Shown here in pieces: positions 1-12,313 of a stretch of 64,000 nt of DNA. Positions within the stretch are counted from its first letter, which is position 1. Each line of letters opens with the position of its first letter. The DNA is from JAJRRH01 sp047638815 (GTDB taxonomy: Bacteria > Bacteroidota > Bacteroidia > Flavobacteriales_D > JABDKJ01). The stretch is taken from contig JBLIMR010000001.1 of the NCBI GenBank assembly GCA_047638815.1, forward strand, positions 342,107 to 406,106, read 5' to 3'. The position numbers and the translations under genes were made by a program. The notes below the pieces were generated by a model. That model saw only the letters and a program-made list of their open reading frames with translations. It searched no databases and was not told the origin of the DNA.

Positions 1-1
1 T

Positions 2-229
2 TTCACGACACTTGATCCAAATGGCACATCATTTGTAGATCATCAATACTCAAAGGCCTATGTCAGGCATTTGTTCGCAGCAAAAGAAAGATTAGGAGGC
101 CAAATTGCATCCATACATAATTTGGCTTTTTATGTGCATCTTGTGCAAGAAGCAAGGCAACACATTATTGATGGTGATTTTGATTCTTGGAAAACAATTA
201 CTGTTAAAAAATTAGCGACACGTTTATAA
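2..229 (+). CDS. tgt: Queuine tRNA-ribosyltransferase, C-terminal part
   Basis: Partial gene entering from the left edge; the last 75 codons are visible. They match the end of bacterial TGT, which exchanges guanine 34 for preQ1 in tRNAs with GUN anticodons. Visible family features are the segment around 'YVRHLFAAKERLG' and the following 'IHNLAFYVHLVQEAR' helix typical of the C-terminus. The catalytic aspartates and zinc cysteines lie outside the window. The stop is 4 bases before the start of the LptF/LptG-type gene, so the two are probably one operon, an arrangement common in Bacteroidota. Confidence 0.85.
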   Translation, partial: FTTLDPNGTSFVDHQYSKAYVRHLFAAKERLGGQIASIHNLAFYVHLVQEARQHIIDGDFDSWKTITVKKLATRL

Positions 230-233
230 CATC

Positions 234-1313
234 ATGTTCAAGAAAATTGATTGGTACATAATTAAAGGCTTTTTGGTGACTTTCTTTTTCGCCATCTCAT
301 TGCTTATGACCATTTCGGTTGTCTTTGATATCTCCGAAAAATTAGATGATTTCCTTAGAAGCAATCCATCATTCAAAGAGATTGCGTTGGATTATTACTT
401 AAATTTTGTTTTAGCATACAGTATTTTATTCAGCCCACTTATCATATTTGTAGCGCTCATTTTCTTCACTAGCAAAATGGCTCAAAGGACGGAAGTGGTG
501 GCGATACTAAGCAGTGGAGTAAGCTTCAATCGATACCTGAGACCCTACTTTATTGCCGCATCTATTTTGGCTTTTGGAGCTCTCTATGTAAACCACTTTG
601 TTATTCCTAAAGCGAATGCAGTTCGTTTAAACTTTGAAGAAAAGTACTACAGAAACCCATATAGCATTAAGGATAAGGATATTCATTTTGAAATAGAGGA
701 GGATAGAATAGTGTATTTCAAAACGATAAATCTTCAAAATGCCTCGGCCAGTAATTTCTCAATAGAACAATGGAAGGATGAGAAGTTAATATCAAAGCTT
801 AGCGCCAAAAGGGTGAAGTGGGATAGTACTAATGGAGTTTGGAATCTAACTAATTATACTCACAGAAACTTCCTTAATGGCCATGAGACCCTTGAGTACG
901 GCAACAAATTAGACACAAATCTTAATATTGGATTAAGTGACTTTGGCAAAAGAATAGAGTTTGTTTCTTCCATGAATTATTATGCGCTTAATGAATTCAT
1001 TGAAAAAGAGCGAAAAATGGGCTCTAGCAAAATCTCTTTTTATCTTATAGAAAAGTATCAAAGGACTTCCTATCCATTTGCCACATATGTATTAACCTTA
1101 ATAGGTGTGTCTTTAGCTTCAAGAAAAGTACGTGGTGGAATTGGCATGCACTTAGCTTTGGGATTTCTAGTCGTATTGACTTATATATTTGCCATGAAAG
1201 TAACTACCGTTTCAGCAACGAATGCTGGGCTTTCTCCATTCATAGCAGTGTGGATACCAAATGTCTTATTTTCGATCTTAGCGATATACTTGTATATAAA
1301 GTCACCGAAATAG
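234..1313 (+). CDS. LptF/LptG family lipopolysaccharide export permease
   Basis: A 359-residue YjgP/YjgQ-family inner-membrane protein. These permeases work with LptB and LptC to extract lipopolysaccharide from the inner membrane. Membrane segments are visible near residues 12-34, 58-80 and 98-120, then a periplasmic beta-jellyroll-like stretch of about 150 residues, then three more segments from about residue 282 to the end. The cytoplasmic 'RTEVVAILSSGVS' loop after the second segment is the usual LptB-coupling helix. The gene starts 4 bases after tgt. The sequence does not decide between LptF and LptG. Confidence 0.88.
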   Translation: MFKKIDWYIIKGFLVTFFFAISLLMTISVVFDISEKLDDFLRSNPSFKEIALDYYLNFVLAYSILFSPLIIFVALIFFTSKMAQRTEVVAILSSGVSFNRYLRPYFIAASILAFGALYVNHFVIPKANAVRLNFEEKYYRNPYSIKDKDIHFEIEEDRIVYFKTINLQNASASNFSIEQWKDEKLISKLSAKRVKWDSTNGVWNLTNYTHRNFLNGHETLEYGNKLDTNLNIGLSDFGKRIEFVSSMNYYALNEFIEKERKMGSSKISFYLIEKYQRTSYPFATYVLTLIGVSLASRKVRGGIGMHLALGFLVVLTYIFAMKVTTVSATNAGLSPFIAVWIPNVLFSILAIYLYIKSPK

Positions 1314-1402
1314 ATCGTGTTTTTTGTAAATAGCTGAAGACTCATGATATATTTTTAGTTTATTTGTAATCCAAGGATAAAATAAAAGCCAAACAATTAT
1401 AT

Positions 1403-2353
1403 ATGGTCTATTTAGATTTTGAACAACCGATAAAAGAAATTACTGAGCAGTTAGAGGACCTGTCTAGTATAGGAGAAAAGGGTAATGTTAATATTACCAA
1501 AGCAAGAGCGGAGCTTAAAAAGAAACTAGATACTGTAACAAAAAAAGTATACGAAAACCTAACTCCTTGGCAAAGGGTTCAAGTAAGTCGCCATCCCCAA
1601 AGACCTTATACTTTAGATTACATCAAGGCAATGACACGAGGAAATTTTATTGAATTACACGGTGATAGAAATGTTTCCGATGATAAGGCAATGGTTGGTG
1701 GATTCGGAAAGCTGGATAATGAAACTGTAATGTTCATTGGCCATCAAAAAGGAAAGGACACGAAAGAAAGGCAATATAGGAATTTCGGGATGGCGAATCC
1801 TGAAGGATATCGTAAAGCACTTCGTTTAATGAGGCTAGCGGAGAAATTTAATAAGCCAATTGTTACGCTGATTGATACTCCAGGAGCATTTCCGGGGGTG
1901 GAAGCGGAAGAAAGGGGGCAAGGTGAGGCTATCGCTAGAAACATCTATGAAATGATGACCATTAAAGTTCCAATTATAGTTATCATAATTGGTGAAGGTG
2001 CGTCAGGGGGTGCACTTGGAATAGGTATCGGGGACAAAGTATTGATGTTAGAAAACTCATGGTACTCTGTGATATCACCCGAAAATTGCTCTACCATTTT
2101 ATGGAGGAATTGGGATCATAAGGTTGAAGCAGCGGAAGTGCTAAATCTTACCGCTGACAACATGAAACAGAATAAACTAATTGATGGTATTATCAAGGAA
2201 CCGATGGGAGGGGCGCATTCTAACCCACAGATGGTAGCCAAAACAGTTCGTGCTCAAATACTGAAATCAATTAAAACGCTAGGAGCTAAAGACATTGAGA
2301 AGCTTTTAAGTGAAAGAATAAAGAAGTTTATCAACATGGGAGTGACCAAATAA
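1403..2353 (+). CDS. accA: Acetyl-CoA carboxylase carboxyltransferase subunit alpha
   Basis: A 316-residue protein, the normal length for AccA. With AccD it moves the carboxyl group from biotin on AccB to acetyl-CoA, making malonyl-CoA for fatty acid synthesis. Recognisable parts are the N-terminal 'LTPWQRVQVSRHPQRPYTLDY' region, 'FIELHGDR', 'GHQKGKDTKER' and the 'TLIDTPGAFPGVEAEERGQG' core that forms the crotonase-fold oxyanion site. The gene stands 89 bases after the LptF/LptG-type permease. No Shine-Dalgarno sequence precedes the ATG, as expected in this phylum. Confidence 0.97.
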   Translation: MVYLDFEQPIKEITEQLEDLSSIGEKGNVNITKARAELKKKLDTVTKKVYENLTPWQRVQVSRHPQRPYTLDYIKAMTRGNFIELHGDRNVSDDKAMVGGFGKLDNETVMFIGHQKGKDTKERQYRNFGMANPEGYRKALRLMRLAEKFNKPIVTLIDTPGAFPGVEAEERGQGEAIARNIYEMMTIKVPIIVIIIGEGASGGALGIGIGDKVLMLENSWYSVISPENCSTILWRNWDHKVEAAEVLNLTADNMKQNKLIDGIIKEPMGGAHSNPQMVAKTVRAQILKSIKTLGAKDIEKLLSERIKKFINMGVTK

Positions 2354-2385
2354 TCTATACCTTATATATAGGTTTAGATTTTAGA
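2352..2385. terminator. Possible bidirectional terminator between accA and the barrel gene
   Basis: An imperfect inverted repeat (AATCTATACC, 7-base loop, GGTTTAGATT) directly follows the accA stop and runs into TTTT. It sits between two convergent genes, so it could end transcription from both sides. The stem is AT-rich and has one mismatch. Confidence 0.4.
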
Positions 2386-2905
2386 AGCCAAATAATACTC
2401 CGCCCCTTATAATAGGATTGTCATAATAGTTATTTCTATCCTGAAGCAAGTCAAACAAAACACTAACTCCTATTCTTGAACCTCCAAGTTGAGTGAAATA
2501 TCCTCCTCCAACTAAAAACATAGGGAAGTCACTTTGAAAAGTGGCATCGGTTGACTTTGACCTAAAATCTGTAAAAGACTGCTGAAATTCTGAATGCAAG
2601 AAAAATCCTTCAGTAACATTATATCTAGCAAAAATTCCAGGACCATATAAAAATCCTTCTTGAAAGTTGTTCGAAAAGTAATTGAAATTAAGATTTAAAC
2701 CCAAAATTGTCTTCTCTGAAACTCGATAACCTATTGTTGGAGAAACCTCGATAAAGGTGTTAGCACCAAAATTGGCACCAACATTACCCCCAAAAACTAT
2801 CTTTTCCTTGAATTTCGATTTATCAGTCAGTAAAGAATCTGTGGTTTGAGATAAAAAAGATGCTGTTGTGAGTAAAAAAAGGATGGTAATAATGGTTTTC
2901 ATCAT
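2381..2905 (-). CDS. Small outer-membrane beta-barrel protein, function unknown
   Basis: A 174-residue protein with a signal peptide over about residues 1-20 ('MMKTIITILFLLTTASFLSQ'). The rest consists of short alternating hydrophobic/polar strands such as 'TFIEVSPTIGYRVSEKT' and 'LGLNLNFNYF'. It ends in Gly-Phe, consistent with the aromatic terminal residue of outer-membrane barrels. About eight strands are likely. The start could be Met1 or Met2. It is convergent to accA and has no operon partner, so nothing in the context suggests a ligand. Confidence 0.6.
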   Translation of the reverse strand: MMKTIITILFLLTTASFLSQTTDSLLTDKSKFKEKIVFGGNVGANFGANTFIEVSPTIGYRVSEKTILGLNLNFNYFSNNFQEGFLYGPGIFARYNVTEGFFLHSEFQQSFTDFRSKSTDATFQSDFPMFLVGGGYFTQLGGSRIGVSVLFDLLQDRNNYYDNPIIRGGVLFGF

Positions 2906-3334
2906 GTATTTGGAGCTAACTTATTGATACTGTAAAGGTAATGTATAATGACACATTTTTATTTAGAATTACAGGGGTTATAATGAGTCGATTAGCTCTC
3001 GTTGAAAGAGCCTGATAAACGAGATCGTGTAATGTTTGAGACGGGTGACCTGACGTTTTAATTGTATTTAGGCCAAGAATAAACACTTAAAACGAATGAA
3101 AACACACTGAAAGAGAAAAAAAACCACTTTTTATTTTATTTTATAAAATTGACCTAACTGCCACAAATACAGATGTATACAGCTGATATTTGTAGATTTT
3201 CGTAGGTGTAAATAAAAAAAAACAACAAAAAACATGAAAATAGTTTTGAGATGTAGATAATTGATGTAGATTTGCATCCGCTAAAGACCAAAGGGTCACA
3301 GCTAACATTGAAAGACGAAAAAAAAGCAAAATTA

Positions 3335-3368
3335 TTTGTTGAGAGTAAAGAAACTTAACGTATCTTTG
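3335..3368 (+). promoter_or_regulatory. rRNA operon promoter, Bacteroidota type
   Basis: TATCTTTG at 3361-3368 matches the Bacteroidota -7 element TAnnTTTG. TTTG at 3335-3338 (22-base spacing) or TTG at 3339-3341 (19-base spacing) can serve as the -33 element. It is the best such match ahead of the 16S gene. About 150 bases of leader follow. The region 2906-3334 is AT-rich and non-coding and may hold upstream activating sequence; I see no gene in it. Confidence 0.7.
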
Positions 3369-3420
3369 CGCTCCTTCTTTCAAGAAGAGAAAGTCTTAAA
3401 AAGCTTTCAGAAAAAATTAA

Positions 3421-3429
3421 GTTCTTTGA
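3421..3429 (+). promoter_or_regulatory. boxA-like antitermination site ahead of 16S
   Basis: GTTCTTTGA in the 16S leader. The same nine bases recur at 5300-5308 ahead of 23S. Such boxA elements recruit NusB/NusE to let RNA polymerase read through the rRNA genes. Confidence 0.6.
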
Positions 3430-3430
3430 T

Positions 3431-3472
3431 TGATTATAATAGCCTGGTTAAAACAGCAAAACCTTTGAGAGG
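3431..3472 (+). other. 16S processing stem, 5' arm
   Basis: This leader segment (beginning TGATTATAATAGC) is complementary to 5051-5090 after the 16S gene. Both ends of the arm pair well, including GCAAAACC with GGTTTTGC. It would form the long helix cut by RNase III to release pre-16S. Confidence 0.65.
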
Positions 3473-3520
3473 ATCAAAACTCAACACACTGTTTCATTTA
3501 TTTGAAACTAATATTTTTTT

Positions 3521-5043
<1,523 letters not shown>

Positions 5044-5050
5044 TAGAGTG

Positions 5051-5090
5051 TATTCTCTTAACGGTTTTGCGAGCCTTGCTATTATAATCA
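5051..5090 (+). other. 16S processing stem, 3' arm
   Basis: Complementary to 3431-3472. Together they enclose the 16S gene in a long helix with a few internal loops, the expected RNase III substrate. Confidence 0.65.
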
Positions 5091-5114
5091 ATTTTTTTAA
5101 AACTCATTTTATTT

Positions 5115-5188
5115 AGTCCTGTAGCTCAGTTGGTTAGAGCACTACACTGATAATGTAGGGGTCCGCAGTTCAAATCTGCGCAGGACTA
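5115..5188 (+). tRNA. tRNA-Ile (GAT)
   Basis: A 74-base cloverleaf in the 16S-23S spacer. The acceptor stem AGTCCTG pairs with CAGGACT, the D arm is GCTC...GAGC, the anticodon GAT lies at 5149-5151, and the T loop contains TTCAAAT. CCA is not encoded. Spacer tRNA-Ile/tRNA-Ala pairs are the usual arrangement. Confidence 0.97.
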
Positions 5189-5201
5189 CAACAAATAAAA
5201 T

Positions 5202-5275
5202 GGGGGATTAGCTCAGCTGGCTAGAGCGCCTGCCTTGCACGCAGGAGGTCATCGGTTCGACTCCGATATTCTCCA
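5202..5275 (+). tRNA. tRNA-Ala (TGC)
   Basis: A 74-base cloverleaf, 13 bases after tRNA-Ile. The acceptor stem GGGGGAT pairs with ATTCTCC through two G-U pairs. The anticodon TGC is at 5236-5238 in the loop CTTGCAC, and the T loop holds TTCGACT. CCA is not encoded. Confidence 0.97.
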
Positions 5276-5299
5276 CATTTCTGTATTAAGCAGAATGAA

Positions 5300-5308
5300 G
5301 TTCTTTGA
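5300..5308 (+). promoter_or_regulatory. boxA-like antitermination site ahead of 23S
   Basis: GTTCTTTGA followed by CATCTTG. It is identical to the nine bases ahead of 16S at 3421-3429 and lies just upstream of the 23S processing stem. Confidence 0.6.
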
Positions 5309-5342
5309 CATCTTGAAAAGTAAAAACTTGAATAAAAAATAA
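5309..5342 (+). other. 23S processing stem, 5' arm
   Basis: CATCTTGAAAAG and following bases are almost perfectly complementary to 8182-8213 downstream of 23S over about 30 bases. This is the classical RNase III processing helix for pre-23S. Confidence 0.75.
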
Positions 5343-5371
5343 TAGAAGTGTATAGCAATATACACGGATTT

Positions 5372-8176
<2,805 letters not shown>

Positions 8177-8181
8177 TACAG

Positions 8182-8213
8182 TTATTTTTTATTCGATTTT
8201 TCTTTTCAAGATG
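8182..8213 (+). other. 23S processing stem, 3' arm
   Basis: Reverse complement of 5309-5342 with only a few mismatches. It encloses 23S for RNase III processing. Confidence 0.75.
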
Positions 8214-8251
8214 TTTTTATAATATTACGTTCTATTTTAGAACAACAATTT

Positions 8252-8357
8252 TTGGTGACTATAGCAATGGGGATCACCTCTTACCATTTCGAACAGAGAA
8301 GTTAAGCCCATTAGCGCTGATGGTACTGGTATTCCGGGAGAGTAGGTCGTTGCCACT
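8252..8357 (+). rRNA. rrf: 5S ribosomal RNA
   Basis: A 5S gene of about 105 bases. The terminal stem TGGTGAC (8253-8259) pairs with GTTGCCA (8349-8355). Loop A/B sequence GGGATCACCTC and the conserved CGAACAGAGAAGTTAAGCCC block are present. It lies about 75 bases after 23S and closes the operon. Confidence 0.93.
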
Positions 8358-8363
8358 TTTTTT

Positions 8364-8396
8364 AAAAGACTCAATTTTTATTGAGTCTTTTTTTTT
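8364..8396 (+). terminator. Terminator of the rRNA operon
   Basis: AAAAGACTCAAT pairs with ATTGAGTCTTTT across a short loop, followed by a run of at least eight T. It is a clear intrinsic terminator directly after 5S. Confidence 0.9.
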
Positions 8397-8491
8397 GTCC
8401 AAATTTTCGAGCAAAGTCGTATTTGTGGATTTACTGCTCTTGACTCTTTCGTTCTTTTCGTTTAGCTTATATTTGATTTTTAAGCTTAATA

Positions 8492-9251
8492 ATGAATACA
8501 TTTTATAATGAGAGCTGTTTATTGACAATAAAAATAATGCCAAATTATTTCATTGATCTAACTTTAACCTTCCCACCTTACGTTGATATGAGATCATACA
8601 AGGGATTTAAGTTTGATGTGAATCCGATAGAGAAGGAATTATTTAGAGTTATAAAACTAGGTGTTGTTGTTTGGGTTGTGTCTGATTAAACAATACGTGG
8701 CAATGAAACAGGCACTAGTTTTAGGCACGGGACAGCATTTAAAGAGCTAGGGATCAATTTATTGGACATCATTATTTACCTTAAACCATTGAAAGAAGCA
8801 AGTGGGAACAATCGAATTTATTTGCAAAGTTTTGAATGCATGTTCGTTTTTACAAAAGGAAAATTAAAGACCGTAAATTTAATTTAGGGCCGTAAGAATA
8901 AAGAAAGTGGACCTGGTGATAATAGATTGAAGCGAATGAAGAATTAAAGAAAGTAATAATTGGAGGATATTCTGAATTTGGCCGTAGAACTAACGTTTGG
9001 CAGTATTCTATTGGGAAAGCTCACGGTACGAAGGATGAAATTGCGTTTAAGCATCCAGCTATTTTTCCAGAAAGGTTGGCTCAGGATTATATCTTGAGTT
9101 GTACCAATGGAAGCTGATTTAGTTTATGATTGCTTTATGGGTAGTGGGACAACAGTGAAAATGGCACGATTTAAATAATCAAAAGTATATTGGGAGTGAA
9201 ATATCTAAGGATTATTATGATATCTCAGGATCTAGATTGAAGATCAAATAA
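8492..9251 (+). pseudogene. Decayed DNA methyltransferase (N4-cytosine/N6-adenine type)
   Basis: Joining reading frames gives a DNA methyltransferase with permuted motif order. The N-terminus 'MNTFYNESCLLTIKIMPNYF' is followed by 'IDLTLTFPPY', a degraded (S/T)SPPY catalytic motif IV in which the expected serine is Phe. Near the C-terminus 'DCFMGSGTT' is the SAM-binding motif I, followed by 'KYIGSEISKDYY'. Between them lie in-frame stops (the first after 'VVWVVSD') and at least three frameshifts. The enzyme would have methylated a specific DNA site, but the gene cannot give an intact product. No restriction gene is beside it. It lies directly behind the rRNA terminator. Confidence 0.85.
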
Positions 9252-9308
9252 TCTAGATGATCTCTCTGCGAATGTACGTGAAGCTAAATATTTGGTAACA
9301 GCGTGTAA

Positions 9309-10568
9309 TTAGGTTTTACGCTTCTTCTTCTTTGCTGCAGGAAACAGTATGTTGTTCAGGATCAATCTGTAACCAGATGAATTAGGATATAAGTTAAGAT
9401 CCGTTGGCGGATCACTTACTCTATGAGTGTAATCTTCAGGATCGTGTCCTGCATAAAAAGTCCACTGTCCTAGTCCGAATTCTCCATGTATATATTTGGC
9501 AGTGTTGTATTTTGGACTTTCTCCTAAAATGAGAACATTTGACTTTATGAATTCTTTTTTGAATGCCGTTGTTTGACCCATAAAACCCTTGATTACTTTC
9601 TCATGATTTTGAGTAAGCATTGTCGGAACTATATCCCATTTAGCTGAGAAGTTAAATAAAGTGAAAAAATCTCTGGTTTGTCCAATTTTAGTATGAATGT
9701 TTGTTGCATCGATACTGGAATATTCATATCGTAGTGCGTTGGGTTCCAAAGTAAAATCTTTAAACGCGAATGTATTATCAAAGTTAAGTTTTGATTGAGC
9801 GTTGGGGTCAGCTCCATCTCCATCATACATAGACTCACAAATATCAAGGCCCATAGCCGCAGATGCAATGTCATAAGTGTCGGTGCCGGAGCACATCGTG
9901 AATAGATATCCACCACCAGCAACATAGGCACTTATGTTCTTGACAACTCCTTGTTTTAAGTCTGAAACTTTTTCATAGCCCAGATTTGCAGCAATGGTTT
10001 CCAACTCGTTAACTTGTTGTTTATACCACTGAGCATTTTTGTATGAATTGTAGAATTTCCCAAATTGCCCAGTAAAATCTTCATGATGTAAATGCAGCCA
10101 ATCGTATTTGGGAAGAACACCATTAATTATTTCTGTGTCATAGATGACTTCATAAGGTATTTCAGCATATTCCATTACCAATGTTACCGCGTCATCCCAA
10201 GGTAATTTGCTTTTTGGAGAATAAACGGCAATTTTCGGGAATTGCTCCAGCTTTACCGCCTCCATATTCACTTCTGGATCAGCTATTTCCTCAAGAATAC
10301 TGAGGGCTTGTATGTCAGCAATTACGTTGTAAGTGACACCACGAATAATACATTCTTCTTCAATTTCTTTGGCTGATTTAACCAAAAAACTACCTCCACG
10401 GTAGTTCAGTAACCATTGAATTTCTATGTCATTTTCTAGTAACCAGAATGCAATGCCATAGGCTTTGAGGTGATTCGTTTGAGTTTCATCCATAGGGATG
10501 AGTACTCTTGAAGAATATCCTGATAATACGACAAGAAAGAAAGATAGTAATAGGATGAATTTTCTCAA
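9309..10568 (-). CDS. Secreted glutamine-amidotransferase-like protein (often labelled 'asparagine synthetase B')
   Basis: A 419-residue protein conserved in Bacteroidota. It has a signal peptide over about residues 1-18 and then the family's typical opening 'VLIPMDETQTNHLKAYGIAFW'. Databases commonly call relatives asparagine synthetase B, but I see neither an N-terminal Cys2 nucleophile nor an AsnB synthetase domain. The central 'YLFTMCSGTDTYDIASAAMGL' part instead resembles the nucleophile-elbow region of class I amidotransferase folds. It ends in a lysine-rich tail ('AAKKKKRKT'). It is a single gene with its own promoter. The function is not established. Confidence 0.6.
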   Translation of the reverse strand: MRKFILLLSFFLVVLSGYSSRVLIPMDETQTNHLKAYGIAFWLLENDIEIQWLLNYRGGSFLVKSAKEIEEECIIRGVTYNVIADIQALSILEEIADPEVNMEAVKLEQFPKIAVYSPKSKLPWDDAVTLVMEYAEIPYEVIYDTEIINGVLPKYDWLHLHHEDFTGQFGKFYNSYKNAQWYKQQVNELETIAANLGYEKVSDLKQGVVKNISAYVAGGGYLFTMCSGTDTYDIASAAMGLDICESMYDGDGADPNAQSKLNFDNTFAFKDFTLEPNALRYEYSSIDATNIHTKIGQTRDFFTLFNFSAKWDIVPTMLTQNHEKVIKGFMGQTTAFKKEFIKSNVLILGESPKYNTAKYIHGEFGLGQWTFYAGHDPEDYTHRVSDPPTDLNLYPNSSGYRLILNNILFPAAKKKKRKT

Positions 10569-10593
10569 GATGTTATTTTTGATTGCTTAACAT

Positions 10594-10624
10594 CAAAAAT
10601 AATACCTTAATAATCAATAACCAA
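10594..10624 (-). promoter_or_regulatory. Promoter for the amidotransferase-like gene
   Basis: On the minus strand TATTTTTG (10601-10594) matches TAnnTTTG, with TTG at 10624-10622 upstream at a 20-base spacing. It ends about 25 bases before the start codon. Confidence 0.45.
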
Positions 10625-10637
10625 TCTTTACGATGGT

Positions 10638-12182
10638 CTAAAATGGAAGAGGGTCATCATTTGGATCAATATCACCTTCATTCATTCTAGAAGAACGAGT
10701 AATACTTGTTGGGATATTATCAAAATCTTCATTGGGATGTAAGGGGTGATCAACACCTTCATTTCCTTCGTATTGGAAAGTATCGAGGTTGGTAAACTTT
10801 GCCAGTCTGCCAATAAATCTCAATCTTACATCTTCCAGAGCACCGTTACGATGTTTGGCGATTATTATTTCTCCAATACCTTCTGTAGGTAATCCATTTT
10901 CATCCTCGGTAATTTGATAATATTCTGGTCGATAGATGAATGCCACCAAATCAGCATCTTGTTCAATAGCTCCCGACTCCCTTAGATCTGATAACATTGG
11001 TCTTTTTGTTCCCCCCCTTGTTTCTACTGCTCTACTTAGCTGTGAAAGTGCAATGATTGGGACATCCAATTCTTTGGCAATACTCTTTATTGATCTTGAG
11101 ATTGTACTAATTTCTTGTTCTCTATTTCCTGAATTAGCTTTACCAGCTGTCATCAATTGAAGATAATCGATAATGATCAATTCAATATTATGTCTCTGTT
11201 TAAGCCTTCTACATTTTGCTCTTAATTCAAAAATAGAAATGGCAGGCGTGTCATCAATAAATAATGGGGCCTTGGATAATTTCTTAATTCGTGCATGCAA
11301 TTGCACATGTTCGTGTTCTTTCAAGCTTCCTTTACGAAGCTTTTCCGAGGAAATTTCCGTTTCACTAGCAATCAACCTGTTTACTAATTGTAAAGATGAC
11401 ATCTCCAATGAGAATACAGCAACTGGCCTGTCATAGTCAACGGCCATATTTCTTGCCATGGAAAGAACAAATGCCGTTTTACCCATACCTGGTCTGGCGG
11501 CTATAATGATCATATCACTGTTTTGCCAACCCGATGTCACTTTATCAAGTGCGGGAAATCCTGATGGCACACCACTCACATCTTCTTCTCTAGACATGAG
11601 GTCTTCAATGCGGTCAATAGCCTGCTTCATTAGGCTTCCCATCTCATCGAAACTTCTTTTCAGGTTACCTTCAGTGATGGTGTAAAGACTGTTTTCGGTG
11701 TAGTCCAATAGATCAAAAACATCTTCTGTTTCGTCATACGCTTTTTTGATGGTGTCATTTGACATTCGAATTAATTCACGCATGATATACTTCTGCGTTA
11801 TGATTCTTGCATGCGTTTCAATATTGGCTGTTGACCCAACTTTATTAGTTAAGGTACTTACGTAATATGGCCCACCTACTTTATCTAAATCGCCATTAGC
11901 TTTGAGTTGTTCTGTAACCGTGAGAATATCAATTGGGTTACCATCCGTAAATAACTCTGAAATAGCTTGGAAGATTAAACCATGTTTGGGGTCATAAAAG
12001 GCAGGTGGTTTTAACATATCAATAACTTCATTGGTAGCCCTACTATCCAACATAAGTGAACCCAAAACCACTCCTTCCAATTCAATTGCTTGAGGTGGAA
12101 TTTTGGCTCCCGATAATGCATCATTAACCCCTTTTGGGTAAACTATTTTTCCAAATGATTTCTTTGCCTCTATGTTTTCCAT
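10638..12182 (-). CDS. dnaB: Replicative DNA helicase
   Basis: A RecA-type hexameric helicase that unwinds DNA at the replication fork and binds primase through its N-terminal domain ('LEGVVLGSLMLD...', about residues 30-130). The ATPase core shows Walker A 'ARPGMGKTAF', Walker B 'LIIIDYLQLM' and the 'SQLSRAVETR...LSDLRESGAIEQDAD' arginine-finger region. I chose the ATG at 12182 (514 residues, 'MENIEAKK'). A start six codons earlier would overlap a -7 promoter-like TACTTTTG at 12197-12190. It stands alone, divergent from the lipoprotein gene. Confidence 0.95.
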   Translation of the reverse strand: MENIEAKKSFGKIVYPKGVNDALSGAKIPPQAIELEGVVLGSLMLDSRATNEVIDMLKPPAFYDPKHGLIFQAISELFTDGNPIDILTVTEQLKANGDLDKVGGPYYVSTLTNKVGSTANIETHARIITQKYIMRELIRMSNDTIKKAYDETEDVFDLLDYTENSLYTITEGNLKRSFDEMGSLMKQAIDRIEDLMSREEDVSGVPSGFPALDKVTSGWQNSDMIIIAARPGMGKTAFVLSMARNMAVDYDRPVAVFSLEMSSLQLVNRLIASETEISSEKLRKGSLKEHEHVQLHARIKKLSKAPLFIDDTPAISIFELRAKCRRLKQRHNIELIIIDYLQLMTAGKANSGNREQEISTISRSIKSIAKELDVPIIALSQLSRAVETRGGTKRPMLSDLRESGAIEQDADLVAFIYRPEYYQITEDENGLPTEGIGEIIIAKHRNGALEDVRLRFIGRLAKFTNLDTFQYEGNEGVDHPLHPNEDFDNIPTSITRSSRMNEGDIDPNDDPLPF

Positions 12183-12301
12183 CTCATTACAAAAGTACAA
12201 CCGAAATCCTTGGAGAGGTGGAAATTAATGAGTAATTGTTTTTAAAAAATTTTACAATTTGATATTAACATTTGTGAATTAGTGTTGTAATAAAATAGTC
12301 G

Positions 12302-12309
12302 TATTTTTG
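12302..12309 (+). promoter_or_regulatory. -7 element directly ahead of a GTG start
   Basis: TATTTTTG matches TAnnTTTG and ends only 4 bases before the GTG at 12314, implying a leaderless or nearly leaderless mRNA. No -33 element at ideal spacing is visible (TTG at 12285-12287 is 14 bases away), so confidence is moderate. Confidence 0.4.
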
Positions 12310-12313
12310 ATTT

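Noticed and set aside
2981..3030. Short inverted repeat CTCGTT...AACGAG before the rRNA promoter
   Set aside because: Only six to seven bases pair across 13, which is expected by chance and has no other support.
3141..3383. An 80-codon minus-strand frame in the rRNA leader
   Set aside because: It covers the rRNA promoter and has low-complexity, hydrophobic composition without a recognisable family.
12183..12200. Longer start for dnaB (six extra codons)
   Set aside because: The extra codons overlap a TACTTTTG -7 element and match no family sequence.
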